Below, piece by piece: positions 17,138 through 26,217 of a stretch of 64,000 bases of DNA. The notes under the pieces were generated by a model. It saw nothing but the letters and a program-made list of their open reading frames with translations. It searched no databases and was not told the origin of the DNA. Every line of letters begins with the position of its first letter. Within the stretch, counting starts at the first letter, position 1. The translations under genes and the position numbers were made by a program. Origin of the DNA: Flavobacteriales bacterium (GTDB lineage Bacteria; Bacteroidota; Bacteroidia; Flavobacteriales_F; PHOS-HE28); assembly GCA_016718655.1 (NCBI GenBank), contig JADKCV010000021.1, positions 6,905 through 70,904 on the forward strand, in the 5' to 3' direction.

Positions 17138-18808
17138 TCAGTGGATCTGGGTCTCTGCCGCTTGGGCCATGTCCAGGAAGAGCCAGAGCAGCAGGTTCGG
17201 CACAAGCTGCGCTGTCATGTTCGTGGTGTTGGGGTCGTTCATATAGATCTCGTAGGCATCGCTCCAATAGACATCGCTCTGCTGTCCCAAGAGGAGGTAG
17301 TTCGTCTTGAGCTGGGCGCGTACGGTCTGGGAGATGGGCACCGCCATGAGCAGGTCAGCTGCATCGGCCACCACCGCATTGGGGTTCATAGGGTCACTGA
17401 AGCCAGCCACCAGTGCAAGGAGGTCCACTTTGAACTCCAGGTCGCGACTGGGCACATGGTAGAGGTTGGCCGATGTGGCGAAGCCGGTGTAGATGATACC
17501 GAGCATCGCATTGTTACGGGCCGGGTAGGTGGCGGAATCCAACCACGTATTGTCGTAAGTAGGGAACTGGTAGTACGCCGGCCATCCCGCCACATTGGGT
17601 GGTGCCAGGATCTCTTGACCGGTATAGGCGGTGAGGTAGTAGACGTCCCGCCAGAACAGATACTGGGCTTGGAACTGCGCGGGTGTGGGCCGCGGCATCT
17701 CCAGTTTGCGCAAAGCGCCGATCACCAGGTCCACCGGGCTCATGACCATGCAGGCACGTATCTCCGGGCTGAAGAAGTGCTCGCTGGTCAGCAGCGCGCG
17801 CATGACCAGTCGTAGCTGGTCAGGAGCTCCCTGATTGAGTCGGAAGATCTCGGCCAAGGGTTCGATCACCCCGGTTTCAATGGCAGCATCGATCTCCCCG
17901 TGTACGAAGAAGCGATAGATCTCACGACAAATGAACTTCGAGACCTCCTCCTTGGTGTAGATCATATCCAGCAATGCGTTCAACTCGGCCGGGCCCGCTG
18001 CCGCGCCACTCTGACCGGTGATCACCGTGTTGTTGAAGAAGGCGCTGAACTGTTTGTTGGCCGTTTCATGCTGGCTCGGGCGGAAGGCCACGAACGGCAG
18101 CACGATCTCCCCGATCTGGTCCTGCTCGAAAACCGACCATCCTGTCAGCACCCGCGCAGCCGCTTGAACATCCTCCTCCGTATAACCACTGCCTTCGCCA
18201 AGGGTGAACAGCTCCATCAATTCCCGCGCATAGTTCTCGTCCGGGGCATTGGCCGTGTTCAGGTATCCGTTCAGGAAGACCAACATCGAGCCACTTGTCG
18301 TCACATCGTACATGAAGCTCCGATGGTTGCCCAAGCATTGATCCCGGAGGAGCTGGTCGTATTGGTAGCTCAATCGAGGATTGAAGATACTGAACACCTG
18401 TGAGGGCATCTGGTTGTACCAGAAGAGCACCATCTTCTCCCGTATCGTCCGTTCCTGCTCCACCATCAACCCGGTCCGCCACCACACGTAGCTCCCGATC
18501 CTCGCTGCGGTCAGATCGGTCAGCTCCTCGTCGTTCGCGCCATATCGTACCGTATCCACCCAGGTGCTTCCGAAGGGTACCAGCGGGTCCAACGCATCGG
18601 GGTCGGGAGCATTGTCAGGCCCACCCGTATAGGCTTTGATCGGCGGCGTGGTATCGTTCACCACGTTCAACAAGGCATCGATCACTTGATCGAGGGACTG
18701 GCCTTCGAAATGGACAAGGTCCGCTCGCGTGACACCGAACAATGTCCGGCGCAACAGGTGCTTCATCTCCTCGCGACCGAAGGGTCCGGTGTAGGCTTGG
18801 ATCGGCAT
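17138..18808 (-). CDS. DUF1800 family protein
   Basis: A 556-residue protein with the DUF1800 features: 'HLLRRTLFGVTRAD' at the start, 'MVLFWYNQMPSQ', 'NYARELMELFTLGEGSGYTEEDV', and 'PPNVAGWPAYYQFPTYDN'. It has no signal peptide and no sorting domain, in contrast to its DUF1501 partner. DUF1800 and DUF1501 genes are commonly adjacent across many phyla and are presumed to work together, but the activity is unknown. Lack of an export signal means it may be carried with the Tat-exported partner or stay inside; this is inference. Confidence 0.9.
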   Translation of the reverse strand: MPIQAYTGPFGREEMKHLLRRTLFGVTRADLVHFEGQSLDQVIDALLNVVNDTTPPIKAYTGGPDNAPDPDALDPLVPFGSTWVDTVRYGANDEELTDLTAARIGSYVWWRTGLMVEQERTIREKMVLFWYNQMPSQVFSIFNPRLSYQYDQLLRDQCLGNHRSFMYDVTTSGSMLVFLNGYLNTANAPDENYARELMELFTLGEGSGYTEEDVQAAARVLTGWSVFEQDQIGEIVLPFVAFRPSQHETANKQFSAFFNNTVITGQSGAAAGPAELNALLDMIYTKEEVSKFICREIYRFFVHGEIDAAIETGVIEPLAEIFRLNQGAPDQLRLVMRALLTSEHFFSPEIRACMVMSPVDLVIGALRKLEMPRPTPAQFQAQYLFWRDVYYLTAYTGQEILAPPNVAGWPAYYQFPTYDNTWLDSATYPARNNAMLGIIYTGFATSANLYHVPSRDLEFKVDLLALVAGFSDPMNPNAVVADAADLLMAVPISQTVRAQLKTNYLLLGQQSDVYWSDAYEIYMNDPNTTNMTAQLVPNLLLWLFLDMAQAAETQIH

Positions 18809-19095
18809 GATGGGTGGTTTCGTTGTCGTTGGACGGAGGGTGGGACCTAAAGTTCGATCGGTCTATTGGCCACGGGTGTGGAATTAGCCGACCGATACCT
18901 CTTGAAGGATGGATGCGTCGGGTTCATCGACAGGTGCGTTCAGGTCCCGAAGTTGGCACATCCCGTGCCAACTCGGTGTAACCCCAACGTGAACTCTATG
19001 AACACAGTGTTCGTTACTATTTCGTGCGGAAATGTGGATGCCGGGCGATACTTGAGCAACCTTGCATCGCTCTCCCGTCTTTCCTCTGTACCCTC

Positions 19096-21186
19096 ATGGC
19101 TAATTACAGTTCGCCCCGGCTATTCACGCACCTACGGCTGAGCGCGTTGACCATGGTCATCGCCGTTCCGTTGATCACGTTTTCGGCACCACCCAATGAT
19201 CGTTGCGACCATGTGTTGCCCCGAGCGTTGCCCATGGGAGGTTCACTGTTCTTCACCGGGGATAACACGGGGGCTACCAATACGGACGATGCCGTCCAAG
19301 GGACAGAGGTCGCGGACTCCGGTCTACCGACGGTGTGGCATGCGTTCACCGTGGCCAGTTGTTCGAAGGTCACCATCGCCTATTGCGGCACGGATCCGGT
19401 GTTCACCAGTCATTGGAACCTGCTCGGGCAAGGCTGTCCGGCCACCTCGTTCATCGCGGCCACCGGAACGGATGATGCCATCTGCGGCGATGGGAACAGG
19501 ACGCTGGTGTTCGATGGTCTTCAACCCGGTACCTATTACATCCCGGTGTTATCGGAGGTGTTCGGAACAGCTAATGGTCCTTACCAGCTCACGGTGAGCG
19601 CCAAGGTGTGCTCGGGAGGCGTGCCTCCCAATGACCGCTGCTCCGATGTTGCACCTGTGCCCATTCCCATCGGGGGGGATCATACGTTCATCGGAGATAA
19701 CACGGGAGCTACGTTCACCAATGATGGTGCGGTGGGTACGATCATCGGGTCATCGGCGGTACCGACGGTCTGGCATGCGTTCGTATTGGACCATTGCGCC
19801 TCGATCGTGGTGGATTTCTGCGGTACGATGAATGCTCAATCCAATTATTGGAACCTGCTGGCGATCGGATGTCCAGCCGGCCTGACCATCAACCCCACAC
19901 AGGTCCTCGACGACGAATGTGGCAATGGCAATCGCTCCATGTTCTATGCATCCTTGGATCCTGGCGTATACCATCTCCCGGTGCTCTATGATCCGTTCTC
20001 GGGCGCTGAGGGTCCTTATCAGGTGCGCGTCCGAACGGGCGTATGCCTTGGCGGAACCCCTCCCAACGACCTGTGCTCAACGGTGCAGCCCAAGGCGCTT
20101 GCACAGGGCGTTCCGGCGCGGTTCGTTGGCGATAATCGTGGCGCCACCACCACGGACGATGGTCCACCCGGATCCCTCATCGGCGACTCCGGCCTCGGCA
20201 CGGTCTGGCATGCATTCTCCATTGATCGCTGCTCCCGGATCACGGTCGACTACTGCGGTACGGAAGAAGGGTTCTCCAATTACTGGGACCTCTTGGTGAC
20301 CGCGTGCGATGCCGTCTCCACGATCAGTCCGGTCACATACTCCGATGTGGATTGCAGCAACGGGCGCCGTACGCTTTACTTCGGTGATCTGACCGCAGGG
20401 ACCTACTACCTGCCCGTGCTACTCGATGCGTTCAGTGGATCCTCCGGTCGCTATGCGATCTCCGTATTGGCCATGAACTGCACGGATGAGGGGCCGCCGA
20501 ACGATCGGTGTGATGCCGTTGAGGTGTTACCGCTCACGGAACTGCCAGTACTCTTCGTAGGCAACAACACCGGTGCCACGGTGGAGGGTGACGGTGAGCC
20601 AGGTGGCTTATTGGATACGAGTGGCCTTCCGACCGTCTGGCATGCGTTCTCCACATCGTCCTGTCAGGACGTCCGTGTCGCGTATTGCGGGACCGAGCCG
20701 GTATTGTCCAACTATTGGGACTTGTTGTTCACATCCTGTCCGGCAGGCGATCCCGTGTTCCCAGTGGATGTGAACGATGCGCTCTGCTCGTTCGGTGAAC
20801 GGACCCTGTTCTTCAACGCACTGCCTGCGGGCACCTACTACCTGCCGGTACTGCTCGATGAGTTCTCTCAGAGCATAGGACCTTATGGCATCACGGTCAC
20901 TGGAACAGCATGTGAGCTTCCCACGGGTGTGCAGGTCGTGACCAGCATAGGACTCGGGTTGGTGCCTGTACCGGCCAATGACGTGATCCATGTGAAAGGC
21001 CTTGCAAGCGGTGCATACCAGCTTCGGTTGCTCGATCTTTCAGGTCGCATGTTGCGCACTTGGCAAGGGACACATGGCGGCGGATCCTTGACGATCGCGG
21101 TGTCGGATCTACCTGCGGGACACCACGTGCTGTGGGTGGACCAAGGCGATACGCACCGAGCGCTCCGGATGTCCATCGTTCGCTGA
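19096..21186 (+). CDS. T9SS-secreted protein with four tandem repeat domains
   Basis: A 696-residue protein with signal peptide (about residues 1-30). Four domains of about 150 residues follow. Each begins 'PPNDRC', carries 'GDNTGAT', 'PTVWHAF', 'YCGT' and 'NYWxLL' motifs, and ends 'GTYYLPVL...GPYQ'. A T9SS C-terminal domain closes the protein. The repeats resemble bacterial pre-peptidase-like beta-sandwich modules with conserved Cys pairs. No catalytic site is seen; a surface adhesin or binding role is inferred. The ATG at 19096 is chosen because the signal peptide follows it; the ATG at 19024 adds 24 residues that do not fit. Confidence 0.75.
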   Translation: MANYSSPRLFTHLRLSALTMVIAVPLITFSAPPNDRCDHVLPRALPMGGSLFFTGDNTGATNTDDAVQGTEVADSGLPTVWHAFTVASCSKVTIAYCGTDPVFTSHWNLLGQGCPATSFIAATGTDDAICGDGNRTLVFDGLQPGTYYIPVLSEVFGTANGPYQLTVSAKVCSGGVPPNDRCSDVAPVPIPIGGDHTFIGDNTGATFTNDGAVGTIIGSSAVPTVWHAFVLDHCASIVVDFCGTMNAQSNYWNLLAIGCPAGLTINPTQVLDDECGNGNRSMFYASLDPGVYHLPVLYDPFSGAEGPYQVRVRTGVCLGGTPPNDLCSTVQPKALAQGVPARFVGDNRGATTTDDGPPGSLIGDSGLGTVWHAFSIDRCSRITVDYCGTEEGFSNYWDLLVTACDAVSTISPVTYSDVDCSNGRRTLYFGDLTAGTYYLPVLLDAFSGSSGRYAISVLAMNCTDEGPPNDRCDAVEVLPLTELPVLFVGNNTGATVEGDGEPGGLLDTSGLPTVWHAFSTSSCQDVRVAYCGTEPVLSNYWDLLFTSCPAGDPVFPVDVNDALCSFGERTLFFNALPAGTYYLPVLLDEFSQSIGPYGITVTGTACELPTGVQVVTSIGLGLVPVPANDVIHVKGLASGAYQLRLLDLSGRMLRTWQGTHGGGSLTIAVSDLPAGHHVLWVDQGDTHRALRMSIVR

Positions 21187-21202
21187 GCAGCTACATCCTG
21201 GT

Positions 21203-21210
21203 TACCTTCG
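21203..21210 (+). promoter_or_regulatory. Candidate -7 box upstream of exonuclease III gene
   Basis: TACCTTCG, one base from TAnnTTTG, lies 19 nt before the ATG at 21230. Confidence 0.4.
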
Positions 21211-21229
21211 GAGCCTTGTACACGTGCAC

Positions 21230-21991
21230 ATGAAGATCGTTTCTTTCAATGTGAATGGCATACGGGCCGCGGTAGGTAAGGGCTTGGTCCCGGCGCTCCA
21301 AGCCCTTGATGCGGATGTGTTCGGTTTTCAAGAGACGAAGGCCACCCCGGAACAAGTGGTTGAGGCATTGGCCGGTTTGAGCGGATATCAAGTGCATGCT
21401 TATGGTGCCCAGAAGGCCGGGTATAGTGGTACGGCCATTGTGAGCAGGATCGCACCGGAACGGGTGGAGTATGGTATCGGCATGCCTGGCCACGACGACG
21501 AAGGAAGGGTGGTCACCGCTTGGTTCAAGGAGGCCATAGTGGTCACGGTTTATACCCCGAACAGCGGTGAAGGCCTCAAGCGTTTGCCGTACAGGGGGGA
21601 ATGGGATGCTGCGTTCCGCTCGTACGCATCCGGACTGCTGAAGCACGGGAGGCCTGTTGTGCTTTGTGGGGACTTGAACGTCGCGCATCAGCACATCGAT
21701 ATCGCCCGGCCCAAGGCCAACTACAACAAGACCGCCGGGTTCACCCAACAGGAGATCGATGGCATGGATGCCTTGCTCGCGGCGGGCTTCGTGGATTCGT
21801 TCCGTTCATTGAACCCGGATACGATCAAGTACAGTTGGTGGAGCTTCAGAGGTGGCGCGCGTTCCAAGAACATCGGCTGGCGGATCGACTATGCCCTTGT
21901 TTCAAAGGCACACCTCTCCAAACTGAAGGAGGCGTTCATCCTGAACGAGGTGATGGGTAGCGATCATTGCCCGGTGGGCATCACATGGTGA
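21230..21991 (+). CDS. xth: Exodeoxyribonuclease III (AP endonuclease)
   Basis: A 253-residue enzyme of the exonuclease III family of base-excision repair, which cuts at abasic sites and trims 3' ends. The signature motifs are present: 'MKIVSFNVNGIRAA' with the metal-binding Asn, 'FGFQETKA' with the catalytic Glu, 'GDLNVAHQHIDIARPK', 'WRIDYAL' and the C-terminal 'SDHCPVGI' with the catalytic Asp-His. The length is typical. The start at 21230 begins directly at the conserved strand; an ATG two codons earlier is possible. It is cytoplasmic and likely transcribed alone. Confidence 0.95.
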   Translation: MKIVSFNVNGIRAAVGKGLVPALQALDADVFGFQETKATPEQVVEALAGLSGYQVHAYGAQKAGYSGTAIVSRIAPERVEYGIGMPGHDDEGRVVTAWFKEAIVVTVYTPNSGEGLKRLPYRGEWDAAFRSYASGLLKHGRPVVLCGDLNVAHQHIDIARPKANYNKTAGFTQQEIDGMDALLAAGFVDSFRSLNPDTIKYSWWSFRGGARSKNIGWRIDYALVSKAHLSKLKEAFILNEVMGSDHCPVGITW

Positions 21992-22060
21992 CAGGGGGAT
22001 CCTCACACCTGTCATTCAGGTTGGCGCTCCCCGACCCACCGGTTCAGACCATCCGAAGCT

Positions 22061-22789
22061 TCAAAGGCTCAATAATTCCTTGAAGCGTGCTGCTTGCCGG
22101 CGGCTGACCTCGATGGTCTCGGGCTGACCGTCCTTGCCGTGGTGTTTCAACTTCACCATCAGTCCGCCGCTGAACCAGGGTTCGATGCTTTCCACCCAGC
22201 GCAGGTTGATGATGTGTTTGCGGTTGGCACGGAAGAAGACCAACGGGTCCAGCTTCTCCTCCAACTTGTTCAAGCTGCGCAGGACCAACGGTTTCTGATC
22301 GTTGAAGCGCACCCGCACATAGTTGCCCTCGCTCTCGAAGGAGCGGACGTCCTTGAGCGTCACGAACCAGCACTTTTCCCCGTCCTTCAGGAAGATCTGG
22401 TCCGTTTCGCGCAGGAGTTCACGCTGCGGGCCATCCTGCGCATGGAACTCTTGCAATTTCGCGACCGCTCCGGCCAGCCGTTGAGGATCGATGGGCTTCA
22501 ACAGATAGTCCAACGCGTTCACCGAGAAGGCCTTCAAGGCATGTTCATCATAGGCGGTCACGAAGATCACCTGCGGCGATTGATCCAAGGCTTCCAGTAA
22601 CTCGAATCCGCTGCGTCCGGGCATATTGATGTCCAGGAAGACCAGGTCCGGTTGTTTCTCTGCAATGAGCGCCTCGGCCTCGTCGGCATTGGCCGCCTCG
22701 CCTACGATGGTGATGTGCTCATGCACGGCCAGGAGCGAGATGAGTTCCTTCCGCGCCAGTCGCTCGTCATCGATGATCAGGGCTTTCAT
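22061..22789 (-). CDS. LytTR-family response regulator
   Basis: A 242-residue regulator. The receiver domain (1-120) has the acidic pair 'DDE' near the N-terminus, phospho-acceptor Asp53 in 'FLDINMPG', the 'VTAYDEHA' Thr and 'LLKPI' Lys. A LytTR DNA-binding domain (about 140-240) follows, with 'WFVTLKDVRSFESEGNYVRV', 'LNKLEEKLDP' and 'FFRANRKHIIN'. It lies 29 nt after the sensor kinase gene and must be its partner. LytTR regulators typically control envelope, competence or surface functions; the targets here are unknown. Confidence 0.95.
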   Translation of the reverse strand: MKALIIDDERLARKELISLLAVHEHITIVGEAANADEAEALIAEKQPDLVFLDINMPGRSGFELLEALDQSPQVIFVTAYDEHALKAFSVNALDYLLKPIDPQRLAGAVAKLQEFHAQDGPQRELLRETDQIFLKDGEKCWFVTLKDVRSFESEGNYVRVRFNDQKPLVLRSLNKLEEKLDPLVFFRANRKHIINLRWVESIEPWFSGGLMVKLKHHGKDGQPETIEVSRRQAARFKELLSL

Positions 22790-22818
22790 GCTGTGATGGG
22801 GTGTTGGTCCTGTGTGGT

Positions 22819-23925
22819 TCAGATGTTCGGTTCGTGCGGGTCGATCGAGGCCTTGTCGATGTTGAATGGTATGGTGACCTCCGTGACCACCATTCCATCC
22901 TGTTCACGGATGTCCAGGTGGGCTTGTGGGCCATAGATCAGTTCCAGCCTACGACGCGTGTTGCGAAGGCCGATGCCGGATCCTTTTCCCCGACCCGGTT
23001 TGAAGCTGCCGCTGTTCCGAACGGTGATCACCATGCCGTTCAAACTGTGCGCGGCATCGATCTCCAACACACCACCCTGGGGCAGGTGGGCGATACCATG
23101 GCGTACCGCGTTCTCCACCAGGGTCTGCAGGAGCATGGGAGGCACAGGGCTGCGTTCAAGCGAGGGTTCCACGGAGATCCGGGTGTTGAGCCGCTCTTCA
23201 TACCGCATGGCCTCCAAGGCCAGGTAGGCCTTCACAATGTCGATCTCCTCACCCAAGGGTACCGTGCGGCGCTTCACGGTGGACATGGCGTTGCGTAGGA
23301 TCGCGCTCAATTGCGTGATCGCTCGTTTGGCCTGGTCCGGATCCTCGTCGATCAGAGCGCGTATCCCGTTGAGCGCATTGAACATGAAGTGCGGGTTCAT
23401 CTGTGCACGCAAGGTGTTCAACTGGTTCTCCCGGTTCGCCGTTTCCATGCGCAGGCTACGGATCTCCTCACGTCGGTTCTGGATGAAGTAGCAATAGGCC
23501 AGGTAGGAGATGGCCCAGATGATCAAGAGCAGCCCCCAATTGATCGTCCGGTTCACATGGGTCAGGAACGGCTCGGAAGAGAGTGGCTTGAATCCGGTCA
23601 GCAGCAGGTCATGCAGTGCCATCTCCAAGAGCGTGGCGAATATGGCAACCAGGCTGGCGTACAACGCCAGTCGAGGGAGAAGGTCGCCAATGTCGGTGTT
23701 CAACAGTCTTTTCTTCAGGATGATATACCGCAGGAGATGGCTTGCGGCCATCCCCGTGATGACCTCCATCAGGAGCAGCAGTTCGATGCCCGATTGCTGC
23801 CTGCCGTTCAGCGAGTTCCAGACATAGAACATGCCGACGTACATCGACCAGGTGAACACCTGCATCAGCCAATAGATCGGCCTGGGTCCGTTGAGGAACG
23901 GGGTATGCAGGAAGGAAAGGCGCAT
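22819..23925 (-). CDS. LytS-like sensor histidine kinase
   Basis: A 368-residue membrane kinase. Four transmembrane segments fill roughly residues 15-150, followed by a short coiled linker. A His_kinase domain of the LytS/YehU class follows, with phospho-acceptor His in 'MNPHFMFNALNG' and an HATPase N-box 'LLQTLVENAVRHGI' and G-box 'GKGSGIGLRNTRRRL'. It lacks a large periplasmic sensor, so sensing is probably within the membrane. It is the first gene of a two-gene operon with the LytTR regulator. A box TACATTCG lies 14 nt upstream (23940-23947). Confidence 0.95.
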   Translation of the reverse strand: MRLSFLHTPFLNGPRPIYWLMQVFTWSMYVGMFYVWNSLNGRQQSGIELLLLMEVITGMAASHLLRYIILKKRLLNTDIGDLLPRLALYASLVAIFATLLEMALHDLLLTGFKPLSSEPFLTHVNRTINWGLLLIIWAISYLAYCYFIQNRREEIRSLRMETANRENQLNTLRAQMNPHFMFNALNGIRALIDEDPDQAKRAITQLSAILRNAMSTVKRRTVPLGEEIDIVKAYLALEAMRYEERLNTRISVEPSLERSPVPPMLLQTLVENAVRHGIAHLPQGGVLEIDAAHSLNGMVITVRNSGSFKPGRGKGSGIGLRNTRRRLELIYGPQAHLDIREQDGMVVTEVTIPFNIDKASIDPHEPNI

Positions 23926-24111
23926 GGTCCGTGGTACTGCGAATGTACCCGGATGGCCGGTCGTTCATCGTGTACTTACACGAGCGGTGGCATGAAGAGG
24001 ACGGCTGGTGTGCATCGACATGTATCGTACCAGTAAAGGATGAGCCAATGATCCTGTGGGATGGGTGCGTTACATGGGATCGGAACGAAAAGTGCTGCCA
24101 AGCGGTTGAAG

Positions 24112-24119
24112 TACCTTGC
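24112..24119 (+). promoter_or_regulatory. Candidate -7 box of the acpH-mltF operon
   Basis: TACCTTGC lies 9 nt before the ATG at 24129, so the transcript leader would be only a few bases. Confidence 0.4.
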
Positions 24120-24128
24120 GGCACGCGT

Positions 24129-24704
24129 ATGAACTACCTCGGACACCTGTTCCTGAGCGGCGACGACCCATTGGTCATCGTGGGCAACTTCATGGCGGAT
24201 GCGGTCAAGGGTGGTCGACTGGATCGGTTCCCGGCACAGGTGGTGAAAGGGATCCGCCTGCACCGGGCGATCGATTCGTTCACCGATACCCACCCGGCAC
24301 AACGCGCGGGTAGGGAACGCGTTCGTGCCCACGCGGGACGTTACTCGGGGGTGGTGATGGACCTGTTCTTCGACCATCTTCTTGCCGAGCAATGGTCCAG
24401 GCTTCATGCCACACCGCTGCCGGAATTCGCATCCCGTATGTACACCTTGTTGAATGCCAACAAGGACAGCATGGACGAACGGACCCGGCAGATGCTCCAC
24501 TACATGGCCAAAGGCGACTGGCTGACAGGTTATGCACGATTGGACGGTATCGGTCAAGCATTGGCCGGACTGGCGCGTCGCGTTCCCGAAGGTCATGTGA
24601 TGGTGGGAGCGGAGACGGTACTGGCGGAGCATATTGCCGACTATCGCGAGGAATTCATGGGATTCATAGCGGATATCGCCGTCCATACAGCACCCATGCG
24701 ATGA
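24129..24704 (+). CDS. acpH: Acyl carrier protein phosphodiesterase (AcpH family)
   Basis: A 191-residue protein of the AcpH (DUF479) HD-like family, which removes the phosphopantetheine arm from acyl carrier protein. Signatures are 'MNYLGHLFLSGDDP' at the start, 'GNFMADAVKG', 'GIRLHRAIDSFTDTHP' and 'DLFFDHLLAEQW'. These supply the expected His and Asp metal ligands. The start at 24129 matches the family N-terminus; the ORF extends upstream but without similarity. The stop overlaps the mltF ATG (ATGA), so the two are translated together. Confidence 0.85.
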   Translation: MNYLGHLFLSGDDPLVIVGNFMADAVKGGRLDRFPAQVVKGIRLHRAIDSFTDTHPAQRAGRERVRAHAGRYSGVVMDLFFDHLLAEQWSRLHATPLPEFASRMYTLLNANKDSMDERTRQMLHYMAKGDWLTGYARLDGIGQALAGLARRVPEGHVMVGAETVLAEHIADYREEFMGFIADIAVHTAPMR

Positions 24705-26164
24705 AGGACCGGAGGTTCCTACGGATGACCCTGTTCGGTCTCGCAGCTGCTTTGGTGGCCTTCGCCATCATTCGGTCACGGGCATTCGAACGGGAACCGG
24801 GCCCACCCGTGCCCTGGGCCGAACCCTTCGTGGAGCGTGACCTACCTGAGGTCATGTCCGATACGTTGAGGGTACTGGTCATGCGTGATCCCCTCATTTG
24901 GGAGAAGCGCCCCAAGGCGGTTTCCGGTTTGGAGTGGGAACTGCTCGAACGCATTGCCGACCGGTTGGATGTGCCGGTCATCGCGGTGGAGGTGCGACAC
25001 CCCGATAGCCTTTGGATGGCATTGCAACAGGGTAGGGGGGATATCATAGCCGCGCAGCTCACACCGCGAAAGGACCATCGTCGCTGGGTGCGTTTCACGA
25101 GACCCTACCGGCATGTGGCGCCGGTCATGGCCATCATGAGGCGCGACCCCTTCCCGGCCAAGGGTAGGCCCACTTCCACCGTGAGGCCTGCGATGGACAG
25201 CCTCATGCTCGGGTCCGCATCACCCTATCGCGATAGGCAGTATCGATTCAAGGAGGAGGTGTGCGTGGCCAAACATCCTGCATCCGATAGCACGCATACT
25301 GCCGACGACCTGTTGAGGGACCTGGTATTGGGTCGGGTATCGGCTGTCGTGGTCACGGAGGCACATGCTGCCTTTGAGGCCGTGCGTCTCCCGCTGGTGG
25401 AGTTCAGTGGACCGATCGGATCCTCCCAACCGCTGAGCTTCGCTGTTCGCAAGAACGCACCAGCCCTCTTGAAGGCACTGAACGATGGACTTGACACGGA
25501 TGAGCGCAATGGGGCACTGGAACAGTTGTTCAAAGGATACAAGGCGGCGAAGAAGCCCACCACGGGTCCTATTCGTTCCAAGCGCGCCATACCGGTCAAC
25601 GGCGACAGCATTTCGCCCTATGACAATGCCTTTCGTTCCTATGCAGGTGAACTTACATGGGACTGGCACCTCCTGGTGGCCATGGCGTACAAGGAATCGC
25701 GTTTCGACAGTACGGCCGTCAGCACCAAAGGAGCACATGGTATCATGCAGCTGATGCCCAGGACGGCGGAGCGGCTAGGGGTGGATAGCAGCCATGCGGT
25801 GGAAGCACACATCGGGGCGGCGGTACGCTTTGTCAATAAGCTGGATACACTATGGCGGCGCGCGGTGCCCGATCCCGAACAGCGGTTGCGGTTCGTGTTG
25901 GCCTCCTACAATGCAGGCCCAGGCCATGTCATCGATGCACAACGGTTGGCCGAACAGTTGGGCCTCGATCCACAGCGGTGGGAGCATCATGTGGAACGTG
26001 CCGTGCTGTTGCTCGCTCGACCCCACTATTACATGCGCCCTGGCATACGCAATGGTTATTGCAACGGGGCCCAGGTCTTCCACTATGTGCGTGACGTGGT
26101 CTCCCTCTATCGGGAATTGGAACGCGATGTCCCCAAGGCCGATGCGCGACCCGTGAAGCCTTGA
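24701..26164 (+). CDS. mltF: Membrane-bound lytic murein transglycosylase MltF-like
   Basis: A 487-residue protein. The order is an N-terminal membrane anchor (about residues 6-24), a periplasmic solute-binding-protein-like domain (about 60-280, 'LRVLVMRDP' onward, 'VRFTRPYRHVAPVM'), and a C-terminal SLT lysozyme-like domain. The SLT domain has catalytic Glu in 'MAYKESRFD', then 'GAHGIMQLMP' and 'LASYNAGPGHV'. This is the MltF architecture, cleaving peptidoglycan glycan strands to 1,6-anhydro ends. The anchor is a transmembrane segment, not a lipobox. It is translationally coupled to acpH. Confidence 0.9.
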   Translation: MKDRRFLRMTLFGLAAALVAFAIIRSRAFEREPGPPVPWAEPFVERDLPEVMSDTLRVLVMRDPLIWEKRPKAVSGLEWELLERIADRLDVPVIAVEVRHPDSLWMALQQGRGDIIAAQLTPRKDHRRWVRFTRPYRHVAPVMAIMRRDPFPAKGRPTSTVRPAMDSLMLGSASPYRDRQYRFKEEVCVAKHPASDSTHTADDLLRDLVLGRVSAVVVTEAHAAFEAVRLPLVEFSGPIGSSQPLSFAVRKNAPALLKALNDGLDTDERNGALEQLFKGYKAAKKPTTGPIRSKRAIPVNGDSISPYDNAFRSYAGELTWDWHLLVAMAYKESRFDSTAVSTKGAHGIMQLMPRTAERLGVDSSHAVEAHIGAAVRFVNKLDTLWRRAVPDPEQRLRFVLASYNAGPGHVIDAQRLAEQLGLDPQRWEHHVERAVLLLARPHYYMRPGIRNGYCNGAQVFHYVRDVVSLYRELERDVPKADARPVKP

Positions 26165-26201
26165 TCCGAGTGGTCGGGCGGGTCGCCTCTCGCCAAGCAC
26201 A

Positions 26202-26209
26202 TAACTTGC
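26202..26209 (+). promoter_or_regulatory. Candidate -7 box of the deiminase gene
   Basis: TAACTTGC lies 8 nt before the ATG at 26218, again implying a very short leader. Confidence 0.4.
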
Positions 26210-26217
26210 ATCCGCAC

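Noticed and set aside
21989..22014. Terminator after exonuclease III
   Set aside because: Only a 7-bp stem with a 12-nt loop and no T run; too weak to call.
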